Of a stretch of 64,000 nt of DNA, positions 1 to 10,725 are shown piece by piece (position 1 is the stretch's first letter; every line of letters starts with the position of its first letter). Below the pieces are notes generated by a model. The model was not told where the DNA came from and searched no databases. It worked only from the letters and a program-made list of their open reading frames with translations. The position numbers and the translations under genes were made by a program. This DNA comes from Favolaschia claudopus (lineage: Eukaryota; Basidiomycota; Agaricomycetes; Agaricales; Mycenaceae). The stretch spans positions 186,001-250,000 of the forward strand of contig JAWWNJ010000014.1 of the NCBI GenBank assembly GCA_037176885.1. Direction: 5' to 3'.

Positions 1-1
1 T

Positions 2-2773
2 CCTGGTCCGGGAAAACCGACTGCAGATCGAGGCCGAATCTATGCTATTCATGAAGCAATTCGAAATGTTGATTCCGACAAAACTCTGGTGGTCTTTTGT
101 ACTTCAAGAATGATTATCCGCCAGCTTTGTTACGCTGCCGCAAAGAAAATGGCAATTGGCTGGCCTGGTTCAAACGGCGACTTGTTTCGAGACACTGTTG
201 CATTACTAGCGAAGCGCCATGGCTCGACGACGTTTGTGTTCATTGATTCCAAAACCCCAAACGGTTTAAAAAAGGAGGCTTATTCACTTGCTAAGGCGGC
301 GCTTCAGGTACCGGAATCAGCTACTTCATTCGAGCCTATTGCACAGGACCCGTTACCGTCTTCAAATTTGCCTGGCTCTGTGCCGATTTCAAACAGGTGC
401 AAGGTTACCACCGACTTGGAGGAGACTTCGCCCGACCGACCTAAACCGTGGAAAAATTGGGACGATTACCCGGCGGAGAACACACAGTCGGAAAGTCACC
501 GTGGCCGCGCTAAGGTTCATGAATTGCAAGCAGGTCTTCGTGCGGAGCTTTTAGCCTGCAAAAATATCAAGGAATTCTGGGATTTTGTACGAAGACGCAC
601 GGATCCTCGCCCCAGGAAGGCCAAGGTATCGCTGGAAGATCTTTCTGAAGAGTTCAAAAATCGCTTGAATTATCCGCCGGAGGTCCCCGCAACGTTCAAC
701 TCGGACCAGCTGGCTTTTAACGCACGTATGGCCCAGGAGCTGAAGGGAAACTTGGCTGATAATTCGCCGCGCAAATCTTATACCCGGGAGATCAGTCTGG
801 ACGAGATAGAATGGATGAAGAAACACATCACAGAGCATGGACTGGACACGGCTATCGGAGTCGACGGTTTCTCTTACCAAGACTGCCTCCAAATTCCGAA
901 CGAAAAACTGCTGGAATTCTTTCGGTTCTGCCTTCAAAATCAAGAAATTCCGAAGCAATGGCTGATCTCCCTGCTCATCGGCATCTTGAAGAAAGACAAG
1001 GACCCTACGGACCCAAAGGGCTATCGTCTGATTGCGTTGGAATGTTGCATGTTGAAAATGTTGACACTGATCATCGACCGACGTCTTCGCGAAGGGGCGG
1101 AAGACATTGGTGCAATTCCACCCTCTCAGAATGGATTTCAGGCGCATCTACGGACGAATGACAGCGCCTTTGTTCTGCTATGTATGATCGATAAGGCAGA
1201 TTCAATGGAAAAACCTTTGTACGTCGGATATCTCGATCTTAAGAATGCTTTTCCAGGGACGGATCGTCCGAGTTTATGGACCAAACTCGGAAGACTCGGT
1301 ATTGCCGGACCAATGATCGAATGGTTGAAGTGCCTTTACGACCGCATACGATATATTGTTCGATTGGACGGCCAATATGGTTCTCACTTCGAATCTCTCC
1401 TGGGAATTTTGACTGGAGACCCCGGATCTCCGCACCTGTGGAACCTTTTCATGGCCGATTTCATTTTGAGTGTCCATCCTGATGATATTCAACTTAATGG
1501 CGTGCCCACAAATCAAGTTGAACATGCCGACGATGTTATGACCGCCTCCACGTCGCCACCAGGCTTTCAGCTTCATCTCAATGAATCTCAAAATTGGGCA
1601 GACAATAATGGATGCGAGGTTTCAATCCCAAAATCACTCTGCCAAGTTTACGGACGTCGTCAAAAATTTAATCCTATCTTTCACATGGCTGGGAAACCGA
1701 TTGAACAGGTGCAGAAAGCGCGCTATCTCGGCATCTGGTTTGAAACAGGCTGTAAATTCATGTGGCGCGAGCAGTATATCTTGAAGGCTAAGAAAGCATC
1801 GAAGGTTGCGAGTACGATTCTCGGACTCCATCGTTTTGTTGGCTCGATGCCGGTATGGGATTTGCGAACACTCTATATGGCTCGCGTGGACCCATACCTT
1901 ACGGCTGGGTGCGAAGTCTGTCTAGATATTGAGGCTAAAAGTCTGCAGCTTCTTGAGAAGGTCCAACTCAAATTTTTGCGCCAAATGCTCGGCATTGGCT
2001 CGCGCTCAATGAAGGCTGTCCTATTTTCCGAAACGGGGATTTGGCCGATTCGTTACCGCCGCATCTATCTTGCCCTCAAAAATCTGTGCTACTGGGTTCA
2101 ACTGGATGAAGATCGGCCGGCATGGAACGCGCTGCAAGAATCTATCAATCTCGCTCGTCAGCGGAATATTTCTTGGATAAATGACTTGCGCATAGTCCTT
2201 TCAAAACTGTACATCCCCGTGACACTGGATATCTCTAGTCCTTTGGAGGTTTCCACAGTGAAAGAAGCCATGAATAAGGTCAAGCTCTCGATGGAGGCAT
2301 GGATTGACCATGAAATTACGAATTCTTCACGAACGAAAGACATCTTGGCTGGCAGGCTCGAAATGGATAAGGATACGGGAAAGCTGATTAAAAAGTCCTT
2401 GGATTTTCGGCACTACTTGCGTGTCAAAACACCTAGCCATCGACTGGCCCTCACGCGCATTGTGCTATCCAGCCACAGTCTCGCCGTGGAACGCCGCAGG
2501 TGGAAGGAACGAGGGAAGGACATTGTCCCAAGGGAATGGCGCAAATGTCGATTTTGCCTCGAGGCCGTGGAGGACGAAGCTCACGCCATGTTCATTTGTC
2601 CTCATCCGGACCTCATGCAAGTTCGCGAGGAATTTCTCACCGGATTGTATGCGACCGTACCGGATTTTCAACGCTTTTACCGATATAATGAACTTCTACC
2701 GCGCCGTGCTCGCGAAAAGGGAAGTCACACCGATTCTGGCGAAATTGGCCTTCAAAACCCTTCAAATTTATGA
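2..2773 (+). CDS. Non-LTR retrotransposon polyprotein (RNase H-like, reverse transcriptase, zinc finger), 5' end outside window
   Basis: The frame is open from base 2, so the true start lies outside the window and the GTG at 89 is only an internal codon. The first ~100 residues look like an RNase H fold (ADRGRIYAIHEAI, then SNGDLF, ending LAKAAL). A linker of ~150 residues leads to the reverse transcriptase: motif A YLDLKNAF near 1235, motif B LTGDPGSP near 1415, motif C HADDV near 1523. Both catalytic aspartate sites are present. The C-terminus carries a cysteine/histidine cluster, CRFCLEAVEDEAHAMFIC, near 2546-2600. RNase H before RT is the reverse of the usual LINE order; I believe this order recurs in an Agaricomycete LINE family, but that is memory. 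There is no internal stop over 920 codons, so this is a recent copy. It probably reverse-transcribes its own RNA at the target site. Confidence 0.85.
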   Translation, partial: PGPGKPTADRGRIYAIHEAIRNVDSDKTLVVFCTSRMIIRQLCYAAAKKMAIGWPGSNGDLFRDTVALLAKRHGSTTFVFIDSKTPNGLKKEAYSLAKAALQVPESATSFEPIAQDPLPSSNLPGSVPISNRCKVTTDLEETSPDRPKPWKNWDDYPAENTQSESHRGRAKVHELQAGLRAELLACKNIKEFWDFVRRRTDPRPRKAKVSLEDLSEEFKNRLNYPPEVPATFNSDQLAFNARMAQELKGNLADNSPRKSYTREISLDEIEWMKKHITEHGLDTAIGVDGFSYQDCLQIPNEKLLEFFRFCLQNQEIPKQWLISLLIGILKKDKDPTDPKGYRLIALECCMLKMLTLIIDRRLREGAEDIGAIPPSQNGFQAHLRTNDSAFVLLCMIDKADSMEKPLYVGYLDLKNAFPGTDRPSLWTKLGRLGIAGPMIEWLKCLYDRIRYIVRLDGQYGSHFESLLGILTGDPGSPHLWNLFMADFILSVHPDDIQLNGVPTNQVEHADDVMTASTSPPGFQLHLNESQNWADNNGCEVSIPKSLCQVYGRRQKFNPIFHMAGKPIEQVQKARYLGIWFETGCKFMWREQYILKAKKASKVASTILGLHRFVGSMPVWDLRTLYMARVDPYLTAGCEVCLDIEAKSLQLLEKVQLKFLRQMLGIGSRSMKAVLFSETGIWPIRYRRIYLALKNLCYWVQLDEDRPAWNALQESINLARQRNISWINDLRIVLSKLYIPVTLDISSPLEVSTVKEAMNKVKLSMEAWIDHEITNSSRTKDILAGRLEMDKDTGKLIKKSLDFRHYLRVKTPSHRLALTRIVLSSHSLAVERRRWKERGKDIVPREWRKCRFCLEAVEDEAHAMFICPHPDLMQVREEFLTGLYATVPDFQRFYRYNELLPRRAREKGSHTDSGEIGLQNPSNL

Positions 2774-3164
2774 CGCAGTGCCTATGTTACTGGTTTATCC
2801 GCCACCGTCGACTGCGTAGGGTCGCAACTTACCACCCTAAAGTCCTTGGGCTCGCTTTGGCGAGTGGTGTGCATGCGTCGGCAAAGGGAAAGACGTTCAA
2901 TTGGGTCAGGTTACTGGTGGATGCTGGGGATTTATACCTGGTGGGGAGAGAACTCCCCCTGGGTCCTACGGGTTTTAACCAGAGGTCCTGCCATACAAGC
3001 GGCCGGCCAGTTCCCTGATTGCGTTGCGCGATTGACCCCCTGGAAAGACGTTGTGCTCGGTTGACATCTTGTAGAGTTCTGTGAGGATAACCACCCGTAC
3101 AGTACTACATGTATGTCTTCCGTAAACTCGCAGTTCAGACTGTGGACCGCGCGAGTATAATACA

Positions 3165-3165
<1 letters not shown>
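2774..3165 (+). other. Probable 3' untranslated region of the LINE
   Basis: About 390 bases lie between the stop codon and the poly-C run with no convincing reading frame. Short G-rich and C-rich blocks (for example around 2930-2990) could fold on themselves. Assignment as a 3' UTR is inferred from position only. Confidence 0.4.

Positions 3166-3210
<45 letters not shown>
3166..3210 (+). repeat. Poly-C homopolymer, 45 bases
   Basis: An uninterrupted run of 45 C ends just before TAATGTTCG. It creates spurious glycine-rich frames on the minus strand. It sits where the 3' tail of the upstream LINE would be expected, but could equally be an expanded slippage tract. Confidence 0.95.
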
Positions 3211-3213
<3 letters not shown>

Positions 3214-3581
3214 TGTTCGACCCATCATGCGGGTACCATATCAGAAGCCCCATACTCTCAAATTGTGAGGGAAATTGGGAATCAAAGATTTTCCAAAAAA
3301 AGGAAGTTTTCTGTAAGTAGAGTTGACAAGGGTTCATGTTGTACCCGGGCTTATATTCAGCAACTTAATGTACCATGTCGTCTGAAGAGGTGTTATAACA
3401 TAGTACGTTCATTAATCATTTGTCCGAGCAGAGACTCCAAATTGAACTATTGAACAGTTGTATATTTCTCAGCATTATCTTATAACAAAATTGCACGCCA
3501 CGCAATGTGCATACACTAAGGCTCCAACCATTTCCGTTTGTAAACGTTTATACACGGTTATAATCGTTTTCGTTTCCGTTT

Positions 3582-4626
3582 TACAGCAGTTTGCAGATGT
3601 AATGACACCACGTTGCATCACATGTAAAGAAAGCACGAAAAACACGTCTTCTTGTATCGTCTCGTTCTTGCTCGTTTCTTGCCCAATCTCGACTATTCTT
3701 GTATGTATGAGGTCGCCTTAATCTGAGCCTCAAGACGCTGGTACTTTATTGGCAAAATTCCGACTTTCAATTTGGCAGACATCCACTTGACATCCAGCTT
3801 CTCCAACATTGTCGCGCTCGGCGCGATTCTGGACGGAATCGCCCATGTGTAGGCGCACTTGGAAGGCATTTTTGGTCGCTCTTGGCATATGTGCAAGTTT
3901 AAATTGTGGCTGCCGGGTGTATATAACAACTTATCAGAATAATTTGTTTGGGACCATTTGATCTTACTCCATCTGCATAGCAGCGTTATGCACACAGAAT
4001 GAGTCTTGAGATCTCCAGAAAATAGTCATCTGGCATGCTTAGCATTGTATGTGTGGTACAAAGTGGTTAATAGTAAGTAAGCCACGCAGACTCCAGTGGC
4101 AAACGAGCAAAAAAATAGAATACGCCACAGCGAAATTTGGCGAAAAATTAGCATCCTTTCCTTTTGAGGACGCACCCCACTGGTGCTATACACCGCACGG
4201 CAGAGAATTGTTACGCGCCTGAGAAGGAATAAAACCAGAGAACAAAACTGTGATCACGGTGGAAGTAGAGAAGAGACACGAGAACAATAAGTTATCCAAC
4301 CGGAATCCGCGCTACAAATGCATATAGATTGAAAGCGACTAGAACTGCCTTCCTAACGCGCGTACACACGAGGCATTTTCTCCAGAATTGCGTCCAAGAC
4401 GGCGATGACGATGACGAGCAAGGTGGATGTCGGCCAAAATGAAGTCAGGATTTCGGCGATAAAAGATAGTCGTTTTGAAGCCCGGATTACGGCGAGTCCT
4501 CCGATACCAAAATCATGCTATTTGTCGTCGAAACGAGAGAGATACGAAGGAGAGAAGAAGACGTGTTTTTTGTGCTTTCTTCTCATGTGATGCGACGTGG
4601 TGTCATTACATCTGCAAACTGCTGTA
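3582..4626. mobile_element. Inverted-repeat DNA element with TA target duplication (CAGCAG family, copy 1)
   Basis: The ends are inverted copies of one another over at least 70 bases, starting TA-CAGCAGTTTGCAGATGTAAT on the left and mirrored at 4556-4626. The flanking TA dinucleotides fit the target site of Tc1/mariner-type elements. No transposase frame is visible, so it is non-autonomous. A second copy, in reverse orientation, lies at 33084-34343 and shares the interior, including the stretch with CATCCACTTGACATCCAGC. The two copies differ by indels: this copy has ~180 bases around 3820-3985 that the other lacks. Confidence 0.85.
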
Positions 4627-4910
4627 TTTGCCAGGGTGCGGAAACAGTTTATAAACAGTTTACATGCTGGGGGTAATTAGCAGTGTTCCACCGCAGTAAA
4701 TGAGGTCAGAAAAAGGGAGTTTATATCACAGCACCCTTAAGAATGCCCTCAGAATGCTTTCTCTGTGATACCTGACGTTGCAGGCCTCAGCCGTTTGCGT
4801 TGTGGTAGAGGTTCCAGATAAGGAAATACCCCGCTTGGTCCCGCGAGCAGCCAATCAGAACGCTGAAGATCAGAGCGTTCCCAAGCATTGATGGCATTGA
4901 TCATGGACTG

Positions 4911-4976
4911 GACAAGACGTGTTACGGGTGCTTTCTTTACATAAAATTACCAGGAGTGTCATTGCATCTGCAACCC
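4911..4976. repeat. Degenerate single end of the CAGCAG inverted-repeat family
   Basis: The stretch with GTGCTTTCTTTACAT, then GTGTCATTGCATCTGCAA, resembles the right end of the element at 3582-4626. The terminal CTGCTG and the partner end are missing, so it is a relic. Confidence 0.5.
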
Positions 4977-5070
4977 CAACTCCTTCAACAGTGAAATGGA
5001 AGCCTAAGTCAAAAGAGTATTGGAGACAATGAGGGTGGGTAAACGGCAGATCCACATTATGAAATCGAAT

Positions 5071-5488
5071 TCAATCAGCATCAAACTCAAGCCCATCAAT
5101 GGTTTTCCTCAAATAGATGGCAGCTGGGTGGAAGCTCCTGCAGATAGACAGAGAATCTTGAGAGGTAAAAGCCATTTCATTATAGTCATCTCTCATGGCT
5201 TGTACCACGCGTTCCGATTCTGGATCAGTCCTGTTGAATGTATCAGAGAAAACGTCATGTCTCAATCAAAACTGAACAGTCCCACCATTTGGCTGTCGCA
5301 GACTCGCGAGTTCCCTCAACTCTATCCCAGATGATGACGGCTGGACGGCTAATGTCCGCAACAATTTGTCTAATAGGAATGTTGGGTGAAACAGAGACGA
5401 CTATACTCTCGGAGGTGACACGGAGAAATCCTTTGGGGTCAGCGATGACTGAAATGCCATACGCATTAAGAAGCTCCTTATCGACCTC
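5071..5488 (-). pseudogene. SRR1-like protein, C-terminal part
   Basis: Read on the minus strand, this piece encodes VDKELLNAYGISVIADPKGF and then PNIPIRQIVADI, typical of the second half of the SRR1 (sensitivity to red light reduced) domain in fungi. It is cut at 5488 by a 3.1-kb element and continues from the other side at 8619. A frameshift near 5262 separates it from a tail reading FNRTDPESERVVQAMRDDY, which looks like the family's C-terminus. Removing the element together with one of the flanking TC pairs joins AYS and EVDKELL in frame. The cellular role of fungal SRR1-like proteins is poorly known. The frameshift and insertion make this copy a pseudogene. Confidence 0.65.
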
Positions 5489-8400
5489 CATCAGCAATAC
5501 CTGGGCCCGCTACGTAGTCCTATGGAGCGCACTGTAGCACCTGTAGTCGTCGTAGTAACTGTAGAAAGGTACCCGTGTTGATAGACGTCTGTAGAAACGG
5601 CTAAATTTACGTAGGCTTCCATAGAAACCCTGTAGGACACTGTAGTTTTGCTGGAGCTTCCTGTAGTTTTTGCGCCGCCGCCATACTAGAAAAAAAGGGA
5701 TTTTCCACAGCTCAATCGCTCAATTGCAGGGCAAAGTATGCGGGACAAAGTGAATATATTGCTACTACGGTGTACAGATACATGGTATTTAACGGGAACA
5801 GGAACACTTGGCTAGTATGGTGTCGGAACGAAGCAATGCACCAGCACATACACACCTAGGCGACTTGATACCAGCGGACAACAGCCCGACAAAACGACCC
5901 ATCCCAGACGAGGCAGACGGAGCCTACGCGGGAATCGGCTGTGGCGCGTCCGTTAGAGCTGCAAGGGGATGGATGGTGGCGACACCCGAACGAGAGATGC
6001 GGCTCTTGAGCTGAGCAAAGGGAGCTTCCACAGTGCAAGGGCTGCGTATTTACAATTAATATACAAGAAAATACAACGCAAATGGGACGCACCGTGGAAA
6101 CCTCGAGCCTAACACCAGTATACGACGCTCACTGCAGACGTGCGACATATTCAGCTAAATGTAGGTGAACAAACAAAGCTATAAACATACCAGAACAGGT
6201 TGCAGATGTCAAACTGAGATCTATGAAGTTGAGATGAGCAACGTAGGTGGTCAGAAGTTGTAGCTGGAAACCCAATGCAGCGAAGGAGCTTACCGGTTTT
6301 GAGCGGCCTATCCGCCAAACATTCAGACCACCACACGGCGAGGAGAATACTTGAGAAGATGGAGAAAGAATAGGATATTACAGACACGCACCGTCTGAAG
6401 CTTTGTCTAGAGGAAACCCGAGGCAATTCGCGCCTACTACTCGTAGTAAACCACACGAAGAACCTGAGGGGATTTCAGAAAACGTAGACGATAGATTGAA
6501 GAGATAACTACCCATAGAGAGTGACGGAGCCACCCACTCTGACCCCCGCCAATGATCTTGTTCACCACCGATGCGTCGGATTGAGATAGTGAGCGCGACG
6601 ATGTCGAGGAAGTAGTTGACAGTGAGAAGAAACCATATAGGAAGGAGGACTTGTAGGGACCAGGGTCAACGGGAATGCTGAGCAGCGAAGAGGACGAGGG
6701 AGGACGACATTGAGTGGGGGATGGTGGAAGGAGAAGAGAAGGGAGTGCAAATATTTGTTCCGAACCAAAGTGACCAAGTCAGGTGGTCGTGACTTGTCAC
6801 TGATCTGCGGACTTAGACAAATTTTCTTTAAACCAGACTCCCGAGTCCGCACATATTCCGATTCTCACCGTGCAGTCCATCGCCGCCATCCTTCCGCCCC
6901 ATCCTCGACGTCAACCACCCACGACTACCGGTGCCAGTGACCCAGTGACAGCTCTCGTCTTACCCCCCGCTTTTGAAGATGTCAAGAAGGCCGTGAAGAG
7001 GACACTGTCGGCTCCTTCAAGTCCTCCCATCCACCCGCGCTCTCCTCCTCCTTCCTCCTCGTCAACACCGCCTCAAGACGATTCCAACGCCTTTTCTTCA
7101 CTCATTCGATGCCCACCGGCTTGCGTCAAGCGCTTGACGTCACCACCCACCTCGACTCTCCCTCTCGCCCGCCTTTCCATGCGCGCCGACCATTCCATCC
7201 CCAACACCCCCAAGATGATCTCCCACACCGACATCCCCACCCGCCGACGCTCCTTCCCATTCGCCTGCTTCCCCCGCCTTCACTCCCACACGCCTCAATC
7301 CGCTGTTTCGCTCGAGACCCCGCCGCCACGCATCATTCTCACCTTCCCACCACCACTTCCACTGGACGACGCGTCATTACCGGCCTCGTCGACGACGAAA
7401 GTGCGTCCCTGCCCACGTCTTTATTCTCTCTGCTGACAACATCTTTTAGCGGATTTGTGTCACCTGCACATTCTCTCCTCCTTTCCGCAACATAACATCC
7501 TCTCCGCCACATCACGCCGTCTCTCTGCACCCCTCGCCGACTCGAGCCGACGACCTACCCTTCGCCCCGCCGCTGCTGCCCTCGTTTCGCCGCTGACGCA
7601 GACGCCTACCCCCCATTTACAGAGAAGTACATACATACGTGCGTGCCGCCCTTCCTTCGTCTGTTCGCGCTCTACTAACAATACTCTCCTCCCCGCCTCC
7701 CCTCACCTCTCACCTTCGCCGCCGCCCGAACCCCCTCGCCCCTCCGCATCCCGACGTCGATTTCTTCGACACGCACGCACGCTGCGTCGAAAAGGCAGCG
7801 CCGAATCTTTTCCTGGAGCTCCACCGACGCTGCCACGGCAAGACCTCTCGTATCGCCTCGTCCCGCCGCCTCGTTGCCCTCCTGCGCCGCATCCCGCACT
7901 CTTTGAAGCAGTGACCGCGCCGCCGGCGCAGAACGTCTCCGCGACTCGTTTGACCGCGTAGGCGGAACTGCGAAAGGTCAGTTCTTTGTTGCTTGAAGCG
8001 ATGAGAATGAATACTTACCCGGACAACAAATCAGACGCAAATTTCTCGCCGGCTGCGCTTGGATCCGTCTGAACGCGACCCCGGAACTGCAAGATGAAGT
8101 CAGGCTGTGGAACGAGGTAAGTACATCGGATACACGCGCCCATGTTTTGTAGCTACCTTGAAATAAACCAATGTTTTTTGTACTGTGAAAAATGGAAAGC
8201 CTGAGTTTAAGTTGGTGTTTGTTAAATGAAACAAAACAAATGAAGGAGACGGATAAAACTTTACGATTAAAGGACTAACTTAAGTAAAGAGCATGCACTG
8301 AGTCGAATCGAGCAGGAATGAACGTGCTTTTGAGGACTCGTCAAATAAGATGACCTTGAAAAAATACACTCACCTTGGACTTCGGTACAGGTCCTTGCCG

Positions 8401-8618
8401 CTATTATATGCTACACGGAAGAACGGAGCCATGAAGCCGCCAGTCTATAGACCACTACATATTCCGGCGACTGCTACGGAGAACTACACGGCCGCCCCAT
8501 TTCTACTGACTTCTACAGAGACCTACGCAGAAGCCGCGGATCTACACACGGCTACGTAACTCGGCCTGGATCTACAGCCACTACCGGCTTCTACGGCAAA
8601 AACCAGGGATTGCTGATG
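5489..8618. mobile_element. 3.1-kb inverted-repeat element inserted in the SRR1-like gene
   Basis: The ends read CATCAGCAATACCTGG at 5489 and, mirrored, CCAGGGATTGCTGATG ending at 8618. The flanks are TC on both sides (5487-5488 and 8619-8620), and removing the element with one TC restores the gene's frame, so a 2-bp target duplication is likely. Both subterminal regions carry inverted arrays of a GTAG-bearing motif: seven CTGTAG words at 5522-5670 and about a dozen CTAC words at 8409-8595. A 2-bp duplication with subterminal arrays would suit a CACTA-like element, but the tips are not CACTA. No transposase frame is seen. Confidence 0.7.
6840..8130 (+). other. Pyrimidine-rich, gene-like cargo inside the 3.1-kb element
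   Basis: This part is rich in C and T on the plus strand and has intron-like signals. GTGCGT at 7401 pairs with TTTTAG ending 7449. GTCAGT at 7977 pairs with AATCAG ending 8034. A GTAAGT donor lies at 8117. Between the last two is an 82-base exon-like block that is open in the frame reading FLAGCAWIRLNATPELQ. A Pro/Ser-rich frame spans 6870-7436. I do not recognise a protein. It could be captured host promoter and exon sequence, or simply biased sequence. Confidence 0.3.
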
Positions 8619-9480
8619 TCAGAGTATGCCGGATCTTGAGCGTAAACCTCGATCCTCGATTTCTCCCGAGATTCCAGCATGTTTTTGATCGCAATGATGA
8701 GTGCATGTTGCCTGACCGACCGGAGCGCAAAATCTGGGTCGGACTCTTCGGAAACAAAGCTTGGAGTTCCGCATGCAAACGCCACAATCCTCCTAATCTT
8801 GCACGAGCCCGTCATTGATTTCTCCCGAGATTCCAGCATGTTTTTGATCGCAATGATGAGTGCATGTTGCCTGACCGACCGGAGCGCAAAATCTGGGTCG
8901 GACTCTTCGGAAACAAAGCTTGGAGTTCCGCATGCAAACGCCACAATCCTCCTAATCTTGCACGAGCCCGTCCATTTCGTGTAGGTTCACAATCATCTGA
9001 GAGAATTGGCTATCCTGGCTGGACGCTTCCAGTTCCCGTTCGAGTCTCGCATGTGCCTGTCCAAACTCCAGAGACTTCCAGGATTGAAAGGGTGCTCCGG
9101 TCAGCATGTCACGGGCCACGTAGTTCTGTGCAAGCTGGTAGGGAATAAAGACCACTCTTTCGCCATCTGCAAATCTCCCCTCCACTTTGATTGTCTGTAG
9201 TGAGTGGTAATGCAAATACGGCGGATCGCTGTGGTTAGAGATGAGACCCTTTGCAGGCGGGCATACCTACAAATAACTTACATGACCATTTCACAATTAG
9301 GTGGAGCCTCCATGGAACCTCTACATCCTGTCCGCAAGTCGAATACGACTGAGAACGGTTGTCCTCCTCGCGGCGATGGTCACAGTCTGGCTTGTGGTTT
9401 CGTTGAACTCAATACTGTCCAGCTGCTTGATGATTGCATGTAGATCTGGCCGGTTGAAAAGGGCTTCCTTGCTCCATGCA
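8619..9480 (-). pseudogene. SRR1-like protein, N-terminal and core part
   Basis: The minus-strand core reads RRIVAFACGTPSFVSEESD followed by RSVRQHALIIAIKNMLESRE and IEVYAQDPAYSD. This matches the SRR1 domain plan of a glycine-containing strand, a helix, then the conserved DPAY segment. The core is present twice because of a 159-bp tandem duplication. Upstream lies KVEGRFADGERVVFIPYQLA up to about 9215, with probable further exon sequence (IIKQLDSIEFNETTSQTV) near 9345-9450. A frame change near 8970 separates the upstream exon from the core. The gene then runs into the 3.1-kb element at 8618. Confidence 0.65.
8658..8975 (-). repeat. 159-bp tandem duplication within the SRR1 core
   Basis: Two adjacent near-identical copies, 8658-8816 and 8817-8975. 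The unit is exactly 53 codons, so the reading frame is kept and the SRR1 core is repeated once. Confidence 0.9.
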
Positions 9481-9628
9481 GAGGCAGTCGAGCTCCAATC
9501 CCCTCCGTTGTGTTCCTCAGCAATAGTCCAGCTTGGCGGGGCTGGAAGACGCGGGGCGAAGGATTCCCTGAGGGAAGACGGGAATCACAGAAAATGCGTC
9601 CATCGTCAAGGGAAGTACTGTAGTATTT

Positions 9629-9874
9629 CGTTCAATTCGTAAGCCGGTTTTGAGTGTGACACCCCTTACGAATTTGCTCTTTCGTAAGGGGGCTTGGGAC
9701 ACTATGACTTACGAAAAATGTTCGTTTTTTTGCCCCTTTTTAGGGCCTAAAATCGACCAAATTTCGTGTCACAAGGGGAAACCTTTCGTAGAGCTCCTTT
9801 GTGACGCTGTGACTTACATACGAAAATTTTCGTAGGATTTCGGGTCTGTGACCTGTGACCCTACGAATTGAACG
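9629..9874. mobile_element. Small inverted-repeat element (CGTTCAATTCGTA ends)
   Basis: CGTTCAATTCGTA at 9629 is mirrored by TACGAATTGAACG ending at 9874. The interior has several further ACGAA/TTCGT words on both strands, giving a hairpin-rich element of about 246 bases. No coding sequence. Target duplication not clear. Confidence 0.6.
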
Positions 9875-9974
9875 GGTTCACAGGTCTGTTGCTTTAGTGC
9901 CCGATTGGCTCAAATCGTCGCTCCTTCAGTTCATTTCAGCCAATTTTGGCAGCCAATTCAAGTTGAAATCAAAA

Positions 9975-10445
9975 TACAGTCGTCACTGTCATAACCCATA
10001 GCCCTCGAGGCTCGGGATACACCTCAGGGTATGGGTTATCACAGTGTATGGCTTTCAAAGGGGATCAGAGGCAGTGTTAGGTCACGTTTTCCGTGAGATA
10101 TTACTATATATGGGGCGCGGGAACACTTGCCTCATCCATGGTCGTGCATATGAAACAGTGGTAAAATGGCCCATCAACCTCGGATTTGGCGTAAATATGG
10201 GTGATTTCGGTGCATCTTACAGGTAAAATCAAGGTAAAATCATCCCAAACCATGCCGGTTGAAGGGCCCCGATATAGAAATTTCATGGGTTATGACCTTC
10301 GCAGAAGGTATGGATTATGGGGTATGAGAGAGTTATGGGTTATGGCCTCCATTTCACTGCAAACCAACTTGGTGGGGCCAAAAAAGTATGGGTTACAGCA
10401 GAGTATGGGTTATCAGAGGTATGGGTTAGGACAGTGACGACTGTA
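9975..10445. mobile_element. MITE with TA target duplication (CAGTCGTCACTG ends)
   Basis: The left end TA-CAGTCGTCACTGTCATAACC is mirrored by GGTTAGGACAGTGACGACTG-TA on the right. TA flanks and a CAGT start fit a Tc1/mariner-type MITE. The interior repeats the word TATGGGTTA at least six times, mostly in the right half, so the subterminal region is a small array. Confidence 0.85.
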
Positions 10446-10725
10446 TATACAATTTTTGAGCTTGCGCAGAGCATTACTGGTCCCATCAGTCCCTAACCCA
10501 GAGGCTGGGCACAAAATCAACACAAGACCGGCTGCAAGACCGCCTGCTCTCGAGTATGTCTAGGGTTCGAAGTATGAATGGTACAATGGTATCTATCTAG
10601 GTTCAAGCTGTGCGTATCCGTCGCAACGAGGCAATGCGCAACCTGTGCATTACTACGACACGGTAACGTGACCGTAGTCGGCTTGCATAAAGAAGCCCTG
10701 CATCCCTGCAGACAGTTGTTTTGTA

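Noticed and set aside
551..1147. 198-codon minus-strand frame
   Set aside because: It is a shadow of the LINE reverse transcriptase.
2932..3337. Glycine-rich frames on the minus strand
   Set aside because: They arise from the 45-base poly-C run and have no other coding support.
6870..7436. 188-codon Pro/Ser-rich frame as a real gene
   Set aside because: Composition bias explains the open frame; other frames are open over the same span and no domain is visible. Kept only as gene-like cargo.
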